The notes: generated from the sequence alone by a model not told the origin. A stretch of DNA of 64,000 nt from Flabesymbios commensalis (GCA_964017125.1 OZ024907.1:20640187-20704186), one strand, 5' to 3'; positions 1 to 18,645 are shown, counted from the stretch's first letter. Numbers and translations: made by a program.

Positions 1-714
1 ACATGAGGTGATATATTTTATTTAGTAAAATTATAATTAAAGAATTTTTTTCTTAAAATAAGTATTTTGTATTCTAACTAGCTAACTAACTAGCTAACTA
101 ACTAACCCAAACCATACTTTCAAGGGATTAATTAAGTCACAAATCCTTAGATATGTTAGAATATGTAACAACAATCAAGATTTAACAATAGCGTGTTATG
201 TAGTCCTGAAACTCTTTGCGGCACTAGTTAGGAGAGGTTATGTGGAACGTTTTTTGCGAAAGATTAAAGATAAAACCTTGTGTGAATTGTGAAAAAAACG
301 AATCCAGGCGATCTTCTCAAAGATGCACTACTAGGACATGCAAATTATGCTCGACGCAAGTAGTTGTAGAGAGTGGTAAGACCATTGGGGGTGTACTGGA
401 TGCCGGGAATCAAATTCAAATACCTACCCTATAAAAGGGGACACAATCTACCTGCTCTCTCGGTGAGAAGTAGATCGGGGAGAGTCCCACTGAACAATCC
501 CACTATTGCCGGATCTGACTCAAGTCAGGATCTGACTACAATGATAAATGCATTAGATGAAGTATAATTTATATAAAATTAGTATGATTGTTTTACTTTT
601 TAGAAATCAGGCTATACTTCTCCTCGGTTAGTGCAATAGGTTGGAAACATGGAAAATAATAATACCCTTGAGGGTATAATAAGAGTACGGTTGACACATC
701 GATACCCGGTTTTT

Positions 715-784
<70 letters not shown>

Positions 785-840
785 CCGTCATGGATTATTA
801 TAGATGTTATAATGCCTTTTAAACATAAAATATTGGTAAT
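715..840 (+). repeat. (CTAA)n array plus 57-bp unique segment, copy 1
   Basis: A run of about 17 CTAA units is followed at 783-840 by a unique segment beginning ACCGTCATGGATTATTATAG. The same run-plus-segment arrangement recurs at 1213-1336 with only a few substitutions, so the array and its right flank were duplicated together, or are the tail and flank of one dispersed repeat. Confidence 0.85.
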
Positions 841-984
841 TAATGATCGCTGAATTGAGCCTTAATGGTTCTAGTCCACCTTGTCGGAAGTAAGCCTCAA
901 AGGGTATTGGGGGACTCTAGGTTAATTAACTTGGAGTGTGCACCTAAAAAAATATAGCAGGGCACTATAAAGTCATATATGACA

Positions 985-1212
985 TAAAAAATGAGGGCAC
1001 GTCAAGGGTTCGAACCTAGGACGGTCACCATCCAACAAATTAGTGAGGATCTAAGTGGTTGCTTAACTTGGTTGATTGAGTGGTTTGTGCTCGGTACACT
1101 CAGTACGTACGATTAGTCGCATTCGGCCTTAAGGACAGTGCTAGGGAGCCACGGGTTTACATCCAACCTGCAGACCCTGGTTCCCGCCCGTTGGTTAGTT
1201 AGTCCATTACTC

Positions 1213-1246
<34 letters not shown>

Positions 1247-1280
1247 GAACTAACTAATCAACTAACTAACTAACTAACTA
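985..1280 (+). mobile_element. Possible tRNA-derived SINE with (CTAA)n tail
   Basis: The segment has a box-A-like stretch around 1070-1085 and a box-B-like GGTTTACATCC near 1155-1167, and it ends in a CTAA tetranucleotide tail. That layout is typical of tRNA-derived SINEs. A second B-box-like GGTTCGAACC lies at 1008-1017. The promoter match is weak and no target duplication was found, so the element identity is tentative. Confidence 0.35.
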
Positions 1281-1336
1281 CCATCATGGATTATTATAGA
1301 TGTTAGAATGCCTTTTAAACATAAAATCTTGGTAAT
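1213..1336 (+). repeat. (CTAA)n array plus unique segment, copy 2
   Basis: Second copy of the array and flank seen at 715-840. The flank starts ACCATCATGGATTATTATAG and differs from copy 1 at a handful of positions, which makes this a fairly recent duplication. Confidence 0.85.
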
Positions 1337-1628
1337 AGATGAATGCATTATGTAAGGGGTCATCATAAAATAATTTTCATAGTAATTTACAATAACAAGA
1401 AATACCAGTTAAAATATGTTTAAGTAGGTGGCAGGCAACATGCTTCTGTTGTACTTCTGTTTTCAAAATGCTGATAAATCTATGTATTTTTATGTGAATT
1501 ACATTTGTATTTGCTATGTAAAGAATCATTTGTTTGTTTGAAATAATTTGTTTGTTAAATGAAGTACTTAACCATATTTGTGAGTTTATATGAAGCTGTT
1601 GACAGGATGGCCTATTCGTATATTTCAG

Positions 1629-8108
<6,480 letters not shown>

Positions 8109-8145
8109 AGAGTCAATTGAAAATATCCCATACAACCCCTCACAT

Positions 8146-8253
8146 CACAGAAAAAACAATATGTTGATCAAATATTGTATTAATGTTGGTCCACTGTCGT
8201 AGACGTGGCTCAACGTTAAGACAGTATTGGGTCAACATCTCTTGTTTACTGGG
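8146..8253. mobile_element. Palindromic MITE copy (CGTCGTAGACG family)
   Basis: Same architecture as 6520-6627, with the centre CTGTCGTAGACGTGG and the right end CTTGTTTACTGGG. The left end is eroded. It starts about 40 bases after the stop codon of the IgGFc-domain gene, so it is probably inside the 3' UTR and would give that mRNA a hairpin. Confidence 0.75.
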
Positions 8254-8469
8254 ATTTCAATGGCAACATAGATCTATATGATTTTCTTAGGCTTCAGCTG
8301 TCACTGTTTGCTTAATTATGCCGTGAAGAGAAGAACAAGGTTTTGAGTATACAGTTATCATTCTAAGCATTATTATTAGGTCTTTTTGAGCACAGCCTGA
8401 ACCGTAAATATCATACAGACCAATACTAACTCGTGTCTACTTATTCCACTGCTAGTTATTGTGTTGCTT

Positions 8470-8475
8470 AATAAA
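8470..8475 (+). promoter_or_regulatory. Candidate polyadenylation signal
   Basis: AATAAA about 360 bases downstream of the TAA stop at 8106-8108. It is the first canonical hexamer seen after the stop. The actual cleavage site is unknown. Confidence 0.4.
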
Positions 8476-9423
8476 ATAAGCGCATGTAATCAATTAATTC
8501 ACCTACATGGACGTCATTTCACCCGAATAATGTCAAAGTGATCTACTATATTTACAATAATTGTAATGTGTAATTGTCTTCCCTATACATTATTTTTCAA
8601 TTTGTCATTGTTAGCTATACATATCACTATTCACTGGCATAATTTATCATTTATCAATATTACATGGCTTTCAAAGGACAAAGCTCATATATAACTACTA
8701 GCGACCTCATATATTTTACTTTATTATAGTTATTGTCCACCTTTAATAATAGCGAGTAGTGTCGTTTAATTAAAAGAAAATAAACAACTACATCACAATG
8801 AAGCAATTATAGCAATATAATACAATTTCTATAATACCTAAATTCTCAGAGGACTGAGTTCCGCGGCGCAACAATACTTAGCATGATCCTCCCCTACAAT
8901 CTATAACAAAGCGAAGAAAAAAGACGGACAAGGAGCTAGGTCCGTAATTTTCGGAATGCTAAATGTTTTTGTCATTTCTAATGGGCAGATCACTTCATAG
9001 GGTTCGGTCTGTTATAGCGAAAAAAGTTGGCACAATCAATAGTTTTAAGAGACTATACGGCAGATATGCAGGTTGGTTGTATTTCAGCGTTCATTAAGGT
9101 ATTGCATGTGCACGTTTTTTAAATGAATGTGAAATTTCACTTTAAGCCGATGAAAAAGAAAAAAAATCTTAAGTTGTCTACTCGATCTGTGATTTATTCA
9201 AAATGCTGTATTTTTCAAATAAATCACTTTCCTCTCCCTGATGTCAATTAAACACATATTGTAACAAGTTATATTTGGTACCGATACCAAAAAATGAACA
9301 CGATTCCAAGACAAAATAAACAACGGAAATACGTTTTTAAACCTGCTTTTTTAACTTGTTTTAAACCCTCCACTACCTGAATTTATACGTCATATGGAAA
9401 ATGTTCAATAAAATTAATTTAGG
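8476..9423. other. Intergenic, nothing recognised
   Basis: AT-rich sequence without a convincing open frame, repeat boundary or RNA gene on either strand. Confidence 0.7.
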
Positions 9424-12150
9424 ACATATAGAAAAAAAATTGGCAATTGTCATCGCAAAAATACATGTGAACATGCTTCGAGCTCTTTATATTGGAACAT
9501 GTCTATATGATGTATGCCATGCGGAAGGCTGAGCCGGAGACGCGACATGGCTACGCGCAACCTATCTGAATAATTTAAGTCAGTGTTAGCGTCGACTGTA
9601 TGACTCTCTGTAAAGTCACCAGGCAAACAGAGTGTCATTCCGTAAATCATCTCAGTGATCTGCCTAACGTTTCTTTGACGGCCATAATTGCAGTTTAAAG
9701 CTGGCGATGGAAACGTTCGACAATGCTACTCGACTGGGGGTGGTAACTCGTTGTACGGTTTCTAATGATACCAAATTGATTACACAAAGCGTCCCATAAT
9801 CGTGATTCGAACTTGGCACCTCTGTCCATAGTGACTCTGGCGGGAGTCCCAAAACGAGCCACCCACCCGCTGAAGAAGGCATCGGCAACCGTCTCGCCTC
9901 TAATGTCAACTATTGGTATAGTTTCAGGCCAACTTGTAACGCATGTCAACAAATATTTGAAACCGTCGGAATATGGTAAACGCACGACTATGTTGACTTA
10001 TACAAGATCGAACCTCTCTGTGGGTTCATCGAATTTTCCAAAAACTGGTTTATTATGACGGGAAACATTAGCGGTTTGACAACCTGTGCAGGATCTGTAC
10101 CAATTCGCGATATCGATATTCATTCCGTGCCACACGAAACGTGAATTTATAAGAGGTTTCGTGGGTCTGTGAGAGGGTGTCCTAGGCCGTCAAGGATTGT
10201 AAAAAATCTTGTAGCGTCGGCTACAAAATTTGTTTCTCTTTTCACGTATCCGTCGTGAACTCTGCGATATAGGCCAGATGCCTAGTTTGGCGAAGTGACG
10301 AGCGTTCTGTCGTTGAGTTCTTTCCATAAGTCAAAGGCTTATGTCTGAAAATTCTAATCGTGGCGTAAACCGCTAAAAGTTCTCGATCAAAGGCACTGCA
10401 ACATGTCTCAGCTGGTGGTAACTTTTTACAGAAAAATGACAGAGATTGCCAAACAAGATCGATGCACTGCTGCAACACTCCTCCGACGGTGAAATCACCA
10501 GCGTCACACGTGATATTCAACGGTGCCGACGGGTTCAGGAGACTAATAAAGTCGCGTTCGCCAGCATTTGCTTGGATTTGATAAATGCTGAATTTGCACT
10601 TTCAAACCAATGTAGGTCGAAATTCGATTCAGGCGATAACCTGGTCCGTCCTTCGTTGGCTGCTGTCAGTAAGTAATGTTGTTCAAATTTCTCCGCACAG
10701 TGGGGAATAAACCTATGGTAATAGTTCCCCATGCCCAAGTATCTGCGCAGTGCTCTCTGCTTCTCCGGTTTAACAAAATTTACTATTGCGTCCACAGCGG
10801 TAGGTAAGGGGGAGATGCTCTAAGAGCAAACGTAATGCCCTAAAAAAATCAGTTCAGTCGTTCCAAATTGGCATTTCTCCGGACTGATTATAATTCAGAA
10901 TTCGGCAAGGCGTGTAAGTAAAATTTGTAAATGTTTCCTGTGGGTTTTATGATTGGGGCTTGTCACTAGCAAGTCGTCCAAGAATATGAAAACAACATGG
11001 CCTATAAATCGTTGGAACGTTTGACCGGAATTTCGAAAACCAAACGGCGTCCGGGTAAAATTAAAAAGGTTTCGCGGTAACCAATGCATCCTGGGCGAAC
11101 CTGCGTGGTCATGCAAAAACAGGATGTCCTTTGGTCACGATTTTATGTGTACTGCCATGATTTACAGTCTCGCCCTTCGCGGTAGGGCGGGTCAGTTCCG
11201 GGAACTGATTAAGTAGTTCTGTGTACTCTTTTACGAACGCTGTCTATACGATTGAGTGACAACGGCTTAATCGAAGATAAAGTGGCCTGTATAGCCAATC
11301 CGGTTCTCATGTCTCTCAAACATCTAAATTTATTTCGTTTGTCTGCGACATGTCGCATCTCATTCGGCTCGCCAGACGCAAGAGTCGCCACCTTGCGCTG
11401 ATTTTTATCAGTTTAAAGCAAACGCACAGGGGTCTCTGCACAAGCGCGCCTTATCACTGAATCTTTGATGATAATAGCAGACCTGTGCATCGTCCGTAAC
11501 AATTGGCTGTGATGTAGGTCGGACGAGGGACTGATTGACTTGTAGGTAAAATATTCTGCGCATTATCATTATTTTTAGAAATGCGGGGAATAAAAGACTT
11601 TGCATTTGCGTTTGGCAAAACTGTTTGTTTATTTGCTTGTTCTGCTCTCTGTTTGCGGCTTGTTGCTGAAATGTTTTTTCTTTGTGCCTGCAGTTTGTAG
11701 TTGTTGAAGACGCCCAGAAATGTCATCCATGATTCCAATTAATCTCGTGCTGTCGTTCATTTGAATCTCGGCAACGCCCACACTATACTGTCCTTCGTGT
11801 CGTTCTCTAAGGCTAAAGCTCTGTAAGCCAATATAGCTAAACTCTCCGATGACGTAGGCTACTGTCTGGTGTCATGGCTGAATTTGCCCTGATAGACGCT
11901 GGCATTTGTCGGATAAAAGCCTGACATATGACGGCCTTGCCACGACTGCCGACGCTCCAAAACCAGCCGTCTTCTCTATACTCCAGGTCGCAGAACGCGA
12001 TGATCAATGAACTAACGATGCGAGTGCCTCAGGAGTTGTCACACTCGCGCCGGAACACACTGGGCCCCCAGATTTGGAAAGCTGGTTGTATTCGCCTCGA
12101 GAGCCGAAACAGAAGAGTGTTGTCCGTCAATGCCGACACATATATCTATT
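9424..12150 (-). mobile_element. Ty3/gypsy LTR retrotransposon fossil (gag end and pol)
   Basis: On the minus strand, parts follow the gypsy order. There is a Cys/His segment of the kind seen at the gag-protease junction (CYYHQRF near 11480), reverse transcriptase fragments with TPFGFRNSGQTFQRF and FLDDLL (about 10900-11116), a connection/RNase H fragment (10242-10520), and an integrase core with TMDRGAKFES, NRTTSYHPQ and IVERFH (about 9695-9985). The element is clearly broken, with several disruptions spread through pol. No LTRs were recognised at either side. Age is moderate: motifs are readable but reading frames are lost. Confidence 0.85.
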
Positions 12151-12211
12151 TAAACATAAATATCAGTGGTACAACTCATACACACACATACGATTCACAT
12201 ACACCCTGGTA

Positions 12212-12322
12212 ATTGAAAAAAACATATCATGCCTCAATGCATCTGGTAGTCTAGAACTGACACGGATATGAATCAATATATGCTGGCATTGTTGGTGGTG
12301 TTGGGACAACGTTGGCCCAACG
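12212..12322. mobile_element. Eroded palindromic MITE fragment (CGTCGTAGACG family)
   Basis: The words TGCTGGCATTGTTGG and GGACAACGTTGGCCCAACGC match one arm of the family seen complete at 6520-6627. The other arm is not preserved. It directly abuts the repeat-phrase element starting at 12329. Confidence 0.5.
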
Positions 12323-12328
12323 CATATC

Positions 12329-12796
12329 TAGGGGAGAAAGGGGCACTATGGACATCGGGGCACCATGAACATCTGTCTTTGTGGCAAAGTGCATTGTCCA
12401 ATTTTGACAACGGAGCCCTCTAGAGAATGCTTTTGAACTGTTCTTTTCCAGCAGAAAAATTGGTGGTGATACATCAAGGCATGTGTAGGCTATCGCGATA
12501 TATGTGTTTTTGATGGTTAAAAGTAATTTTTGGAGATGCACGGATTTTGTTAATACATTAACACTCATTGGGACTAAGTTAAAACAAGAATCACATAGTA
12601 ACTAGTGAATATTGTGCTTTTTCAAGAACCATGGGTGATAATGGAATATTCTACTTTAAGCTAGTTAAAGATACACTTATAACAATCGTCATGCTGGGGC
12701 ACCATGGACGGGGTACACTAGACATGCTACGGGGTACCATGGACATGTCCATGGTGCCCCAATATTGGCATTAATGTTCATGGTGCCCCGTCCTCA
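12329..12796. mobile_element. Non-coding element with repeated phrase GGGGCACCATGGAC
   Basis: The left edge TAGGGGAGAAAGGGGCACTA resembles the edge of the element at 18646 (TAGGGGAGAGCGGGGCTAG). Inside, the phrase GGGGCACCATGGAC or its reverse complement recurs at about 12354, 12694, 12733, 12755 and 12778 in both orientations. A matching right terminal repeat was not found, so the right limit is set by the last phrase. The element has no coding capacity. Confidence 0.55.
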
Positions 12797-13795
12797 GAAT
12801 ATATATATTTTTTAAATTGCACTATCCCTAAAATAAAGATTTCCACAATTAAATATCACTTTTTTTATTTTTTATTTAACTATTAAAAATGTGTTGATTG
12901 ACACAGAAAGTCCCTCCAACATGTCTCATCGGCCTTTTTCTCACAGCAGACTCTAAGACTGGGGGTCTGGCAACAGTCAAACAGACAGTCTGGCAACAGA
13001 CAAAACCACTGTCACACTGGGGATAGGGCGATGAGTATGGGTGTTCATAACATGCAGCACACCATAGCAAGTCTGAGGCAGTCGCAAACCATGGATGCAG
13101 ATACTCACCTCCTTTGTCGCAATCAGTGATGTGATGACAGATCAACAAAAGTCGGTTCCGCCGTCGCCGAGTCTGGCAACAGACTCGAGGGGTCTGGAAA
13201 CAGACAGACAGTCCGTCGCCGATATGATTTAATCGGGCTGCTCCGCTTGGCAGCGGATCAATGCGGGCTTGTTGAGCGCGAGAAGACACGGGCACTCGTC
13301 TTGGTTAGACCACTGCTTCCCGGCATCATCAGCATCACCACAGCGATCTGGGACTCTTCCAAGTTGAGTCTGGAGGTGCACTGAGGAGAAGCAGAGGATG
13401 AGGGGAGTGGCTGGTCGGCAGATTCGTAAAGTGAGGAAGTCGGCTCGGCACTCATGGGTTCTAAGAGATACATGGATCCTTGCCGGGAGTTAGAGAGCGG
13501 TCGACAAAGTCGGAAGGCCCGGGCAGCCCCACTTGAGGGCTAGCTATCCCAAACAAACAAACAACAAACATACTGTAAGCTTAGCAAAAATACAGTAAAA
13601 TACATTAAATTAACCCCTTGGGTACAAAATCTCGCAAGAAGTCTAATAATAATAGAGAGTTTGACATTAGGTCAGAGCTTTGGGATGAATTAATCACCTA
13701 TCTTTGAGACTACAGTCTAGACTAGAGACTATCCAACCAAGGATAGCGGGGCTGATTCAAAAGCTAAGGTTTTTCGGCATTAGGCCTAGTCTAAA
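12797..13795. other. Unassigned region with weak minus-strand open frames
   Basis: Two overlapping minus-strand open frames (12876-13295 and 13258-13473) are Cys/Pro/Ser-rich and contain repeated TCTGGCAACAGAC words at 12967-12998 and 13171-13206. Neither matches a family I recognise and no splice sites frame them well. This may be a decayed repeat rather than a gene. Confidence 0.4.
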
Positions 13796-13798
13796 TAA

Positions 13799-14694
13799 GG
13801 GGCGGACCATTTAATACCGGGAGGGGGGGTATGGTTTTTCTTCCCAATCAATTTATTTTTTTCCATCCAACAAGAAAACATAACATTTTTTTTTCTCCCT
13901 GAGCAAAAATAAACAATTTTTTCCTGAGATGTCAAAAACAAACTTTTTTTTCCAGGACATGTTTAAAGATCCATTCAACTGTGAAACGGGCATGCGTGGG
14001 ACGGTCACGTGTAGGCCTACAATAGCCGATAGAGTACAGGTTGACGGCATTAATGTCAGCAACTAAACTGATTACATTGACCCAATGCTGTTTTAATGTT
14101 AGACCAACGTCTGCTACGCTGGCCCAACGTTGAACCAACATTGGCGGAGTGTACAATGTTTAAGAAAAAGCTGTCCTGTCAAAACACATTATTGGGGCAG
14201 CTGTTTCGCAATCCCCCAGAAATAAAGTCAGGTAGCTAGCAAACCCAACACGCAGCTAAGAGCCAGAGCTATTAAAGAGCTTTGATAGAATTATCAACTC
14301 ATAGGTGTCACTCAAGTATATATGGGTAATTTTGCATTCTGGGGGACCCATGTCCTGCAAGTTTTAACAGTTGACCAGACCTTTAATCCTATAAATTAAA
14401 AGGCAGGTGTTATTTCTAATGCTCATTCCAGTGTGCCGGTATATTACCTATAAGCATTAGATGTTTGACCGAGCGGAGCGAGGGAATTTTTGCCTTTCTT
14501 TGGCAGTTTCTGGCAGATTTGGAAAGATCTGCTGGCTGTCAACAATCTATTTTTTTCTTACACATAAATGAACAAATTATTTTTTTCCCACACTCTATAG
14601 AGCAAACTATTATTTTTTGCAAATTTCGTGAACAAATTATTTTTTTACGAAAAAACCATACCCCCCCCCCCCCTGTTATTAAATGGTCGGCCCC
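13799..14694. mobile_element. TIR element, ends GGGGCGGACCATTTAATA, 3-bp TAA duplication
   Basis: The left end GGGGCGGACCATTTAATA is mirrored at the right by TTAAATGGTCGGCCCC, and the inverted homology extends through a G/C run into GGTATGGTTTTT. TAA flanks both sides (13796-13798, 14695-14697). The subterminal phrase AACAAATTATTTTTTT and its variants repeat several times next to each end. A palindromic MITE sits inside at about 14065-14150. No coding sequence. Confidence 0.8.
14065..14150. mobile_element. Palindromic MITE copy nested in the 13799-14694 element
   Basis: It contains TTGACCCAATGCTG, CAACGTCTGCTACGCTGG and CCCAACGTTGAACCAACATT, the arm and centre words of the CGTCGTAGACG family. 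It lies in the middle of the larger element, so it is the younger insertion. Confidence 0.7.
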
Positions 14695-14697
14695 TAA

Positions 14698-15176
14698 TTC
14701 ACATTGAAACTCAAGTCTCGACTCCAGTCGTCTGGACATGCCTGAGGTGAGGATGCATCAAACTGATCCACCTCTGCTCTGCTTTGCACAAGGCCAAGCG
14801 TCCCCAGTTGCCAATAGCATGCTGGGGGTACCTGTGCTATAGGAATCAAGTTTGGATATTGAAATGTGTTGGATTCTCATGTTATTGGACGTAGCCCTGG
14901 GCGTCAGGGGCCACGAAGTCATGATTCCTATTATGACAGACCGACATTAATTACCTTATAAATTCTTAATTCATTTAAAGTCAGTACGAGTCGGAAAAGG
15001 ATAAAGCTAAATTGAATTCCAAGACTATGAATTGTAGTTCAGGGTTGATAGAAAATGTGGCAGTTTGGCTGTTCCGAGGACTGAACACACCCCTGCTGTT
15101 TGACAATAATATTATAAGTTCACTGCTGCTTTTCTTTGCACCAGTCTACAAGTGTTCACGTGGTGCAGTGGTAAGT
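14698..15176. other. Intergenic, nothing recognised
   Basis: Unique-looking sequence with no supported gene or repeat boundary. The left edge of the following element begins at 15181. Confidence 0.6.
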
Positions 15177-15180
15177 ATAC

Positions 15181-17902
15181 GGGTAAAACCAAAAATTGGG
15201 GTAACTTTGTAGCATCAAAAATGGCAGTGAGGTGACCATCAAAGAGGAGGAAAACTACTTTATGGGTTTGGTGCGCTGATCCCAATATAGCATAAAAAAG
15301 CCACTGGCTGCGCTAGAAATTTTTTTTTTGCTTTAAAAACGTCATTTTAAAAAAGTTGCAGCATTCCACTTACTACTCCGTTACCAAATCCAAACCATTT
15401 CAAAAATTATGTTACTTTGTTCAGCTTGACATCACACTTTTAAACGTGATATCCTTATTGAAGCATAATACTAAACAATCGTACCTCAAAACTGCTAATA
15501 ATTTAAGAAAATTTGATGGGATAAACAAAAAATCCTTATTTCAACTCCGTTACCAACTAAAAAAATACTCAACTCCGTTACCAAATGTTTGGCTCGACAT
15601 AAATATAAACTGTATATTTTCTCATCATAACATTGATCATAAATGGGTGCTCTATTTATATGGGGACAACGAGCCATGTTTTAAAAGACTATTTCATCAA
15701 TCATTATGACTTTAAAACCCATAAAATTTGACAATTCACCACTCCGTTCCCTTTTCTTGGTAACGGAGTAGAGTGGAACGGAGTAGTAAAATTAAAAGTA
15801 TTATAGGGATTAATGAAAAGATATGAGCAATAATTCAAAAATATATGATACGGGTGGAAATAGTCCCCATAGCAACTGTTGTAGGCATGCAAGCATAAAA
15901 CTAAACTCGTTTTTATACCCACAAGGCTAGGAACGGAGTAGTAAAAACAAAAGTATATTTATTACCTTTTTGGTAATATCTGTTTCGAATAACTTGTCAC
16001 TCAACAATATTAATTCTTTCAAGGTGAAAAACTCGTATAAGGCCCTTCAGTGTGTCAAACTACACTTGATATAATTTTAGTTCATGATTATTCACTTGAT
16101 GGGGCATGCTACAATGATGGTAACGGAGTAGAGTGCAAATGTAGGGACATGTATATTCATCAATTTTTTTTATATCGATATCAATTTTAAGTCGAATTTT
16201 GATCATTGATTAGTTAAAGTGAACAATGTCTAGCCATGAAATGTAATTGTTAGAATTATATTGTCATTTTGTATCCTACAGTGAAGTTTCAAATAGTGGA
16301 ATTTTCTCTGGGGACATGCCATTCTCCACGTTTCCATGACATAGAGCTCTTATAAAACCATATATGAGGGATTCTATAATTTTAGGCACCAGTGATGATA
16401 TTTTCCTTGATATATGAGATTGTCTGGATATGGTCAAAAAATTAAACACATGTCAACTTAGCTTTGTTTATTGACATAGCGTTGTCAGCAGAGCTTAATT
16501 TCACTTTTAAATGATTATTTTTATCAATTTAAATTTTTCTTACCGTTATGGAGAGACTAATTTACCGTTATGGAGAGACCAATTTATGTTACGGAGTAAT
16601 CTTCAAACTTAAATTTCTCAGTGACCCTTCTACAAAAGTATACAATATTTAACAAGTAGTTGAACATGGTTATTATAATGTTGATCACCTAATTTAGAAA
16701 GAATCACTTTATGACAATAACCCTTATATAATGAAATAAGAATTTCTCCCCGTTACGATTATTGTCGTTATGGAGAGTAATAATAACGAACATTGTCTCT
16801 CCATAACGACAATTATTTCTGTTATGGAGTGACAATAAACAAATAATAAATATCGATGCTAACACAATTTGAAAGAAAAAAAGAAAAGTTACTATTTCAA
16901 CAAGTGTCACTTGTTGGTTAAAATACCAAATTCATAAAGGTTTATAGCTATTTGTAAATGAGTAAAAGGGTAATTTGTGACTACTTTTTCTCAAATCTTT
17001 TACTAAATCGTGCATAGCATCTATGTATTATGCTATACTATAATTATTTTTGTTTTTTTCAAATGAGGTTGTAGTAGGCTTGGAGGTTGTAGGGTGCTTA
17101 AAAGTTTAATTGTAGTATTTATGTGTGAAAAATCGCGTTACGGAGAGACGTTGAGTTAAAATACTCACCCAAAGACTTGCACAAACCTTACATTATTTCT
17201 AAACAAAAACACATTTATCATACTTTTTTTTCACGATTCACTGCATGAAGGTCTCGCGCAACTCTTTAGCACCAGACAAGTGATATTTTGGTCAGAAAAA
17301 GGATAGAAATTACCTGAAAACTATAAGCGTTACGGAGAGTCGCTGCAGCGTGGGACAGACATAAATTGCATAAAAAGTGGTAAAATAATAAAATTATTTT
17401 AAAAAACTTGTATATAATCTTATAGATAGTGTTGTGCACTAACATTATATCAGAAACAAATATAATATATAATACAGGAAGTCTAGAATAAATCGCCTGT
17501 TTATGTGGAATTTAGAATGTGGGACAAGGCTTTTTGGCTGAAATTGGCTAAATTTACACAATATTTCTTTCAAAAAACACATTTATGTTAGAATTTTTTG
17601 GGTTGTAATATTGCTATATTGTAAAATAAAGGTCATTCATTGCATTTAAGTAATCAAATTAAATCAAAATATTCAATAATAAATATTACAAGGTGCGGAC
17701 AGTGCTGGTGCTTAAAATTATAGAATCCCTCATATATATTTATTTTCTTTACAAATAATCTAAACATTATTAAGTATTAATGCCTAAACGTAAAGTTGCA
17801 CCATTTATTTTTAATATTATTATATTTGAATCAAAATGCGGACCTTTAAGGTCCTGGGGACACTAATTCTATGTAAAATTACCCCAATTTTTGGTTTTAC
17901 CC
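15181..17902. mobile_element. 2.7-kb TIR element with repeated phrase CTCCGTTACC, 4-bp ATAC duplication
   Basis: The left end GGGTAAAACCAAAAATTGG (24 bases in all) is exactly reverse-complemented at 17879-17902 (CCAATTTTTGGTTTTACCC). ATAC precedes the left end (15177-15180) and follows the right end (17903-17906), fitting a 4-bp target duplication. Between 15370 and 16140 the phrase ACTCCGTTACCAA or its reverse complement GGTAACGGAGTAG occurs at least seven times in mixed orientation. A second TIR element is nested at 16360-17736. The interior open frame at 15356-15709 is AT-rich and unlike a transposase. Confidence 0.85.
16360..17736. mobile_element. 1.4-kb TIR element nested in the 15181-17902 element
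   Basis: ATATATGAGGGATTCTATAA at 16360 continues to GGCACCAG, and its reverse complement CTGGTGCTTAAAATTATAG...CCCTCATATAT ends at 17736, with about 30 bases of near-perfect inverted repeat. The internal phrase is CGTTATGGAGAGAC, seen at 16544, 16564, 16770, about 16795 (reversed), 17137 and 17329, in both orientations. TA flanks the ends, compatible with a TA duplication. Nesting implies it is younger than its host element. Confidence 0.8.
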
Positions 17903-17906
17903 ATAC

Positions 17907-18643
17907 ATGCCTGGAGAGCAAGAGTTCCGTGCTGGAATCCGATCATGGATTTTTTTTTTTTTTTTTAAGTTAGGAATGAAGGCCTATTTTTACCAAAGAA
18001 TTACTGATATAGTTCTTTGATATATATATAAGTATAAATCTGATAAATTATTTCTATATGTGACTGACAAGAATGTTTGTCATAACTCCATTTTAATAGT
18101 TAGGCCTATAGTAGATAGCCTAACAAGTAACAGTAGGCCTAACACAAACAGTAGGCCTAGACTAACAGTAGGCCTAACTGTGCTATAGAATATTACTGGG
18201 CCTATATAGGCTATAGTTCTTTAGCCTACTATGTAGGCCATATAGCCTAGATCATCATCAATAATTTTTGTGGACCTAGCCCTGGCCTAGGCAGAAGCTC
18301 TAGGCAAAAACTCTAGTGTTATCTTGTAAAAAAGGCATTTCACCCTTGTCTACACCCAGGTTACTAGTATAAGAGCTAAGACTAGCCTACCTAATTCAGA
18401 TTGTTCAGTGAAACATGTTAGAACCTGATTGACTGTTTTAGCCTGATATTCCCCCAGACATTTTGTACATGACTAGACTAACGTTAGCCTAGTAGCCCCC
18501 CCCCCCCTATTACTATTAGTCTAGTAATATAGTACTAGGGTCTATGTCTAGGAAATACAGCTGACTTGGTAGAGTTTATAGTCTCATACTATAGACCTAG
18601 TAGTAGTATAGGGCTAGACCTATAAAGTCTAATTCGGCTTAAG
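17907..18643. other. AGGCCTA-rich intergenic sequence
   Basis: No gene. The words TAGGCCTA, AGTAGGCCTAACA and their reverse complements recur more than ten times between 18100 and 18620. Poly-T and poly-C runs are also present. Confidence 0.6.
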
Positions 18644-18645
18644 TA

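Larger units (their letters stand above)
1..1628. other. Upstream region of the IgGFc-domain gene; no coding exon assigned
   Basis: No exon could be assigned here, although the gene starting at 1629 needs at least one upstream exon carrying a start codon and signal peptide and ending in phase 1. The short open frames at 240-567 show no hydrophobic leader and no recognisable domain. The stretch is AT-rich and holds three CTAA/TTAG tetranucleotide runs (79-106, 715-784, 1213-1280) plus a duplicated unique segment after two of them. The missing first exon may lie here unrecognised or to the left of the window. Confidence 0.6.

Noticed and set aside
240-567. Two overlapping 64-residue open frames as the missing first exon
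   Set aside because: No signal-peptide hydrophobicity and no donor in the phase required by the exon at 1629.
15356-15709. 117-residue open frame as a transposase candidate
   Set aside because: AT-rich composition, contains the element's repeated phrase several times, and has no DDE-like motif or domain similarity.
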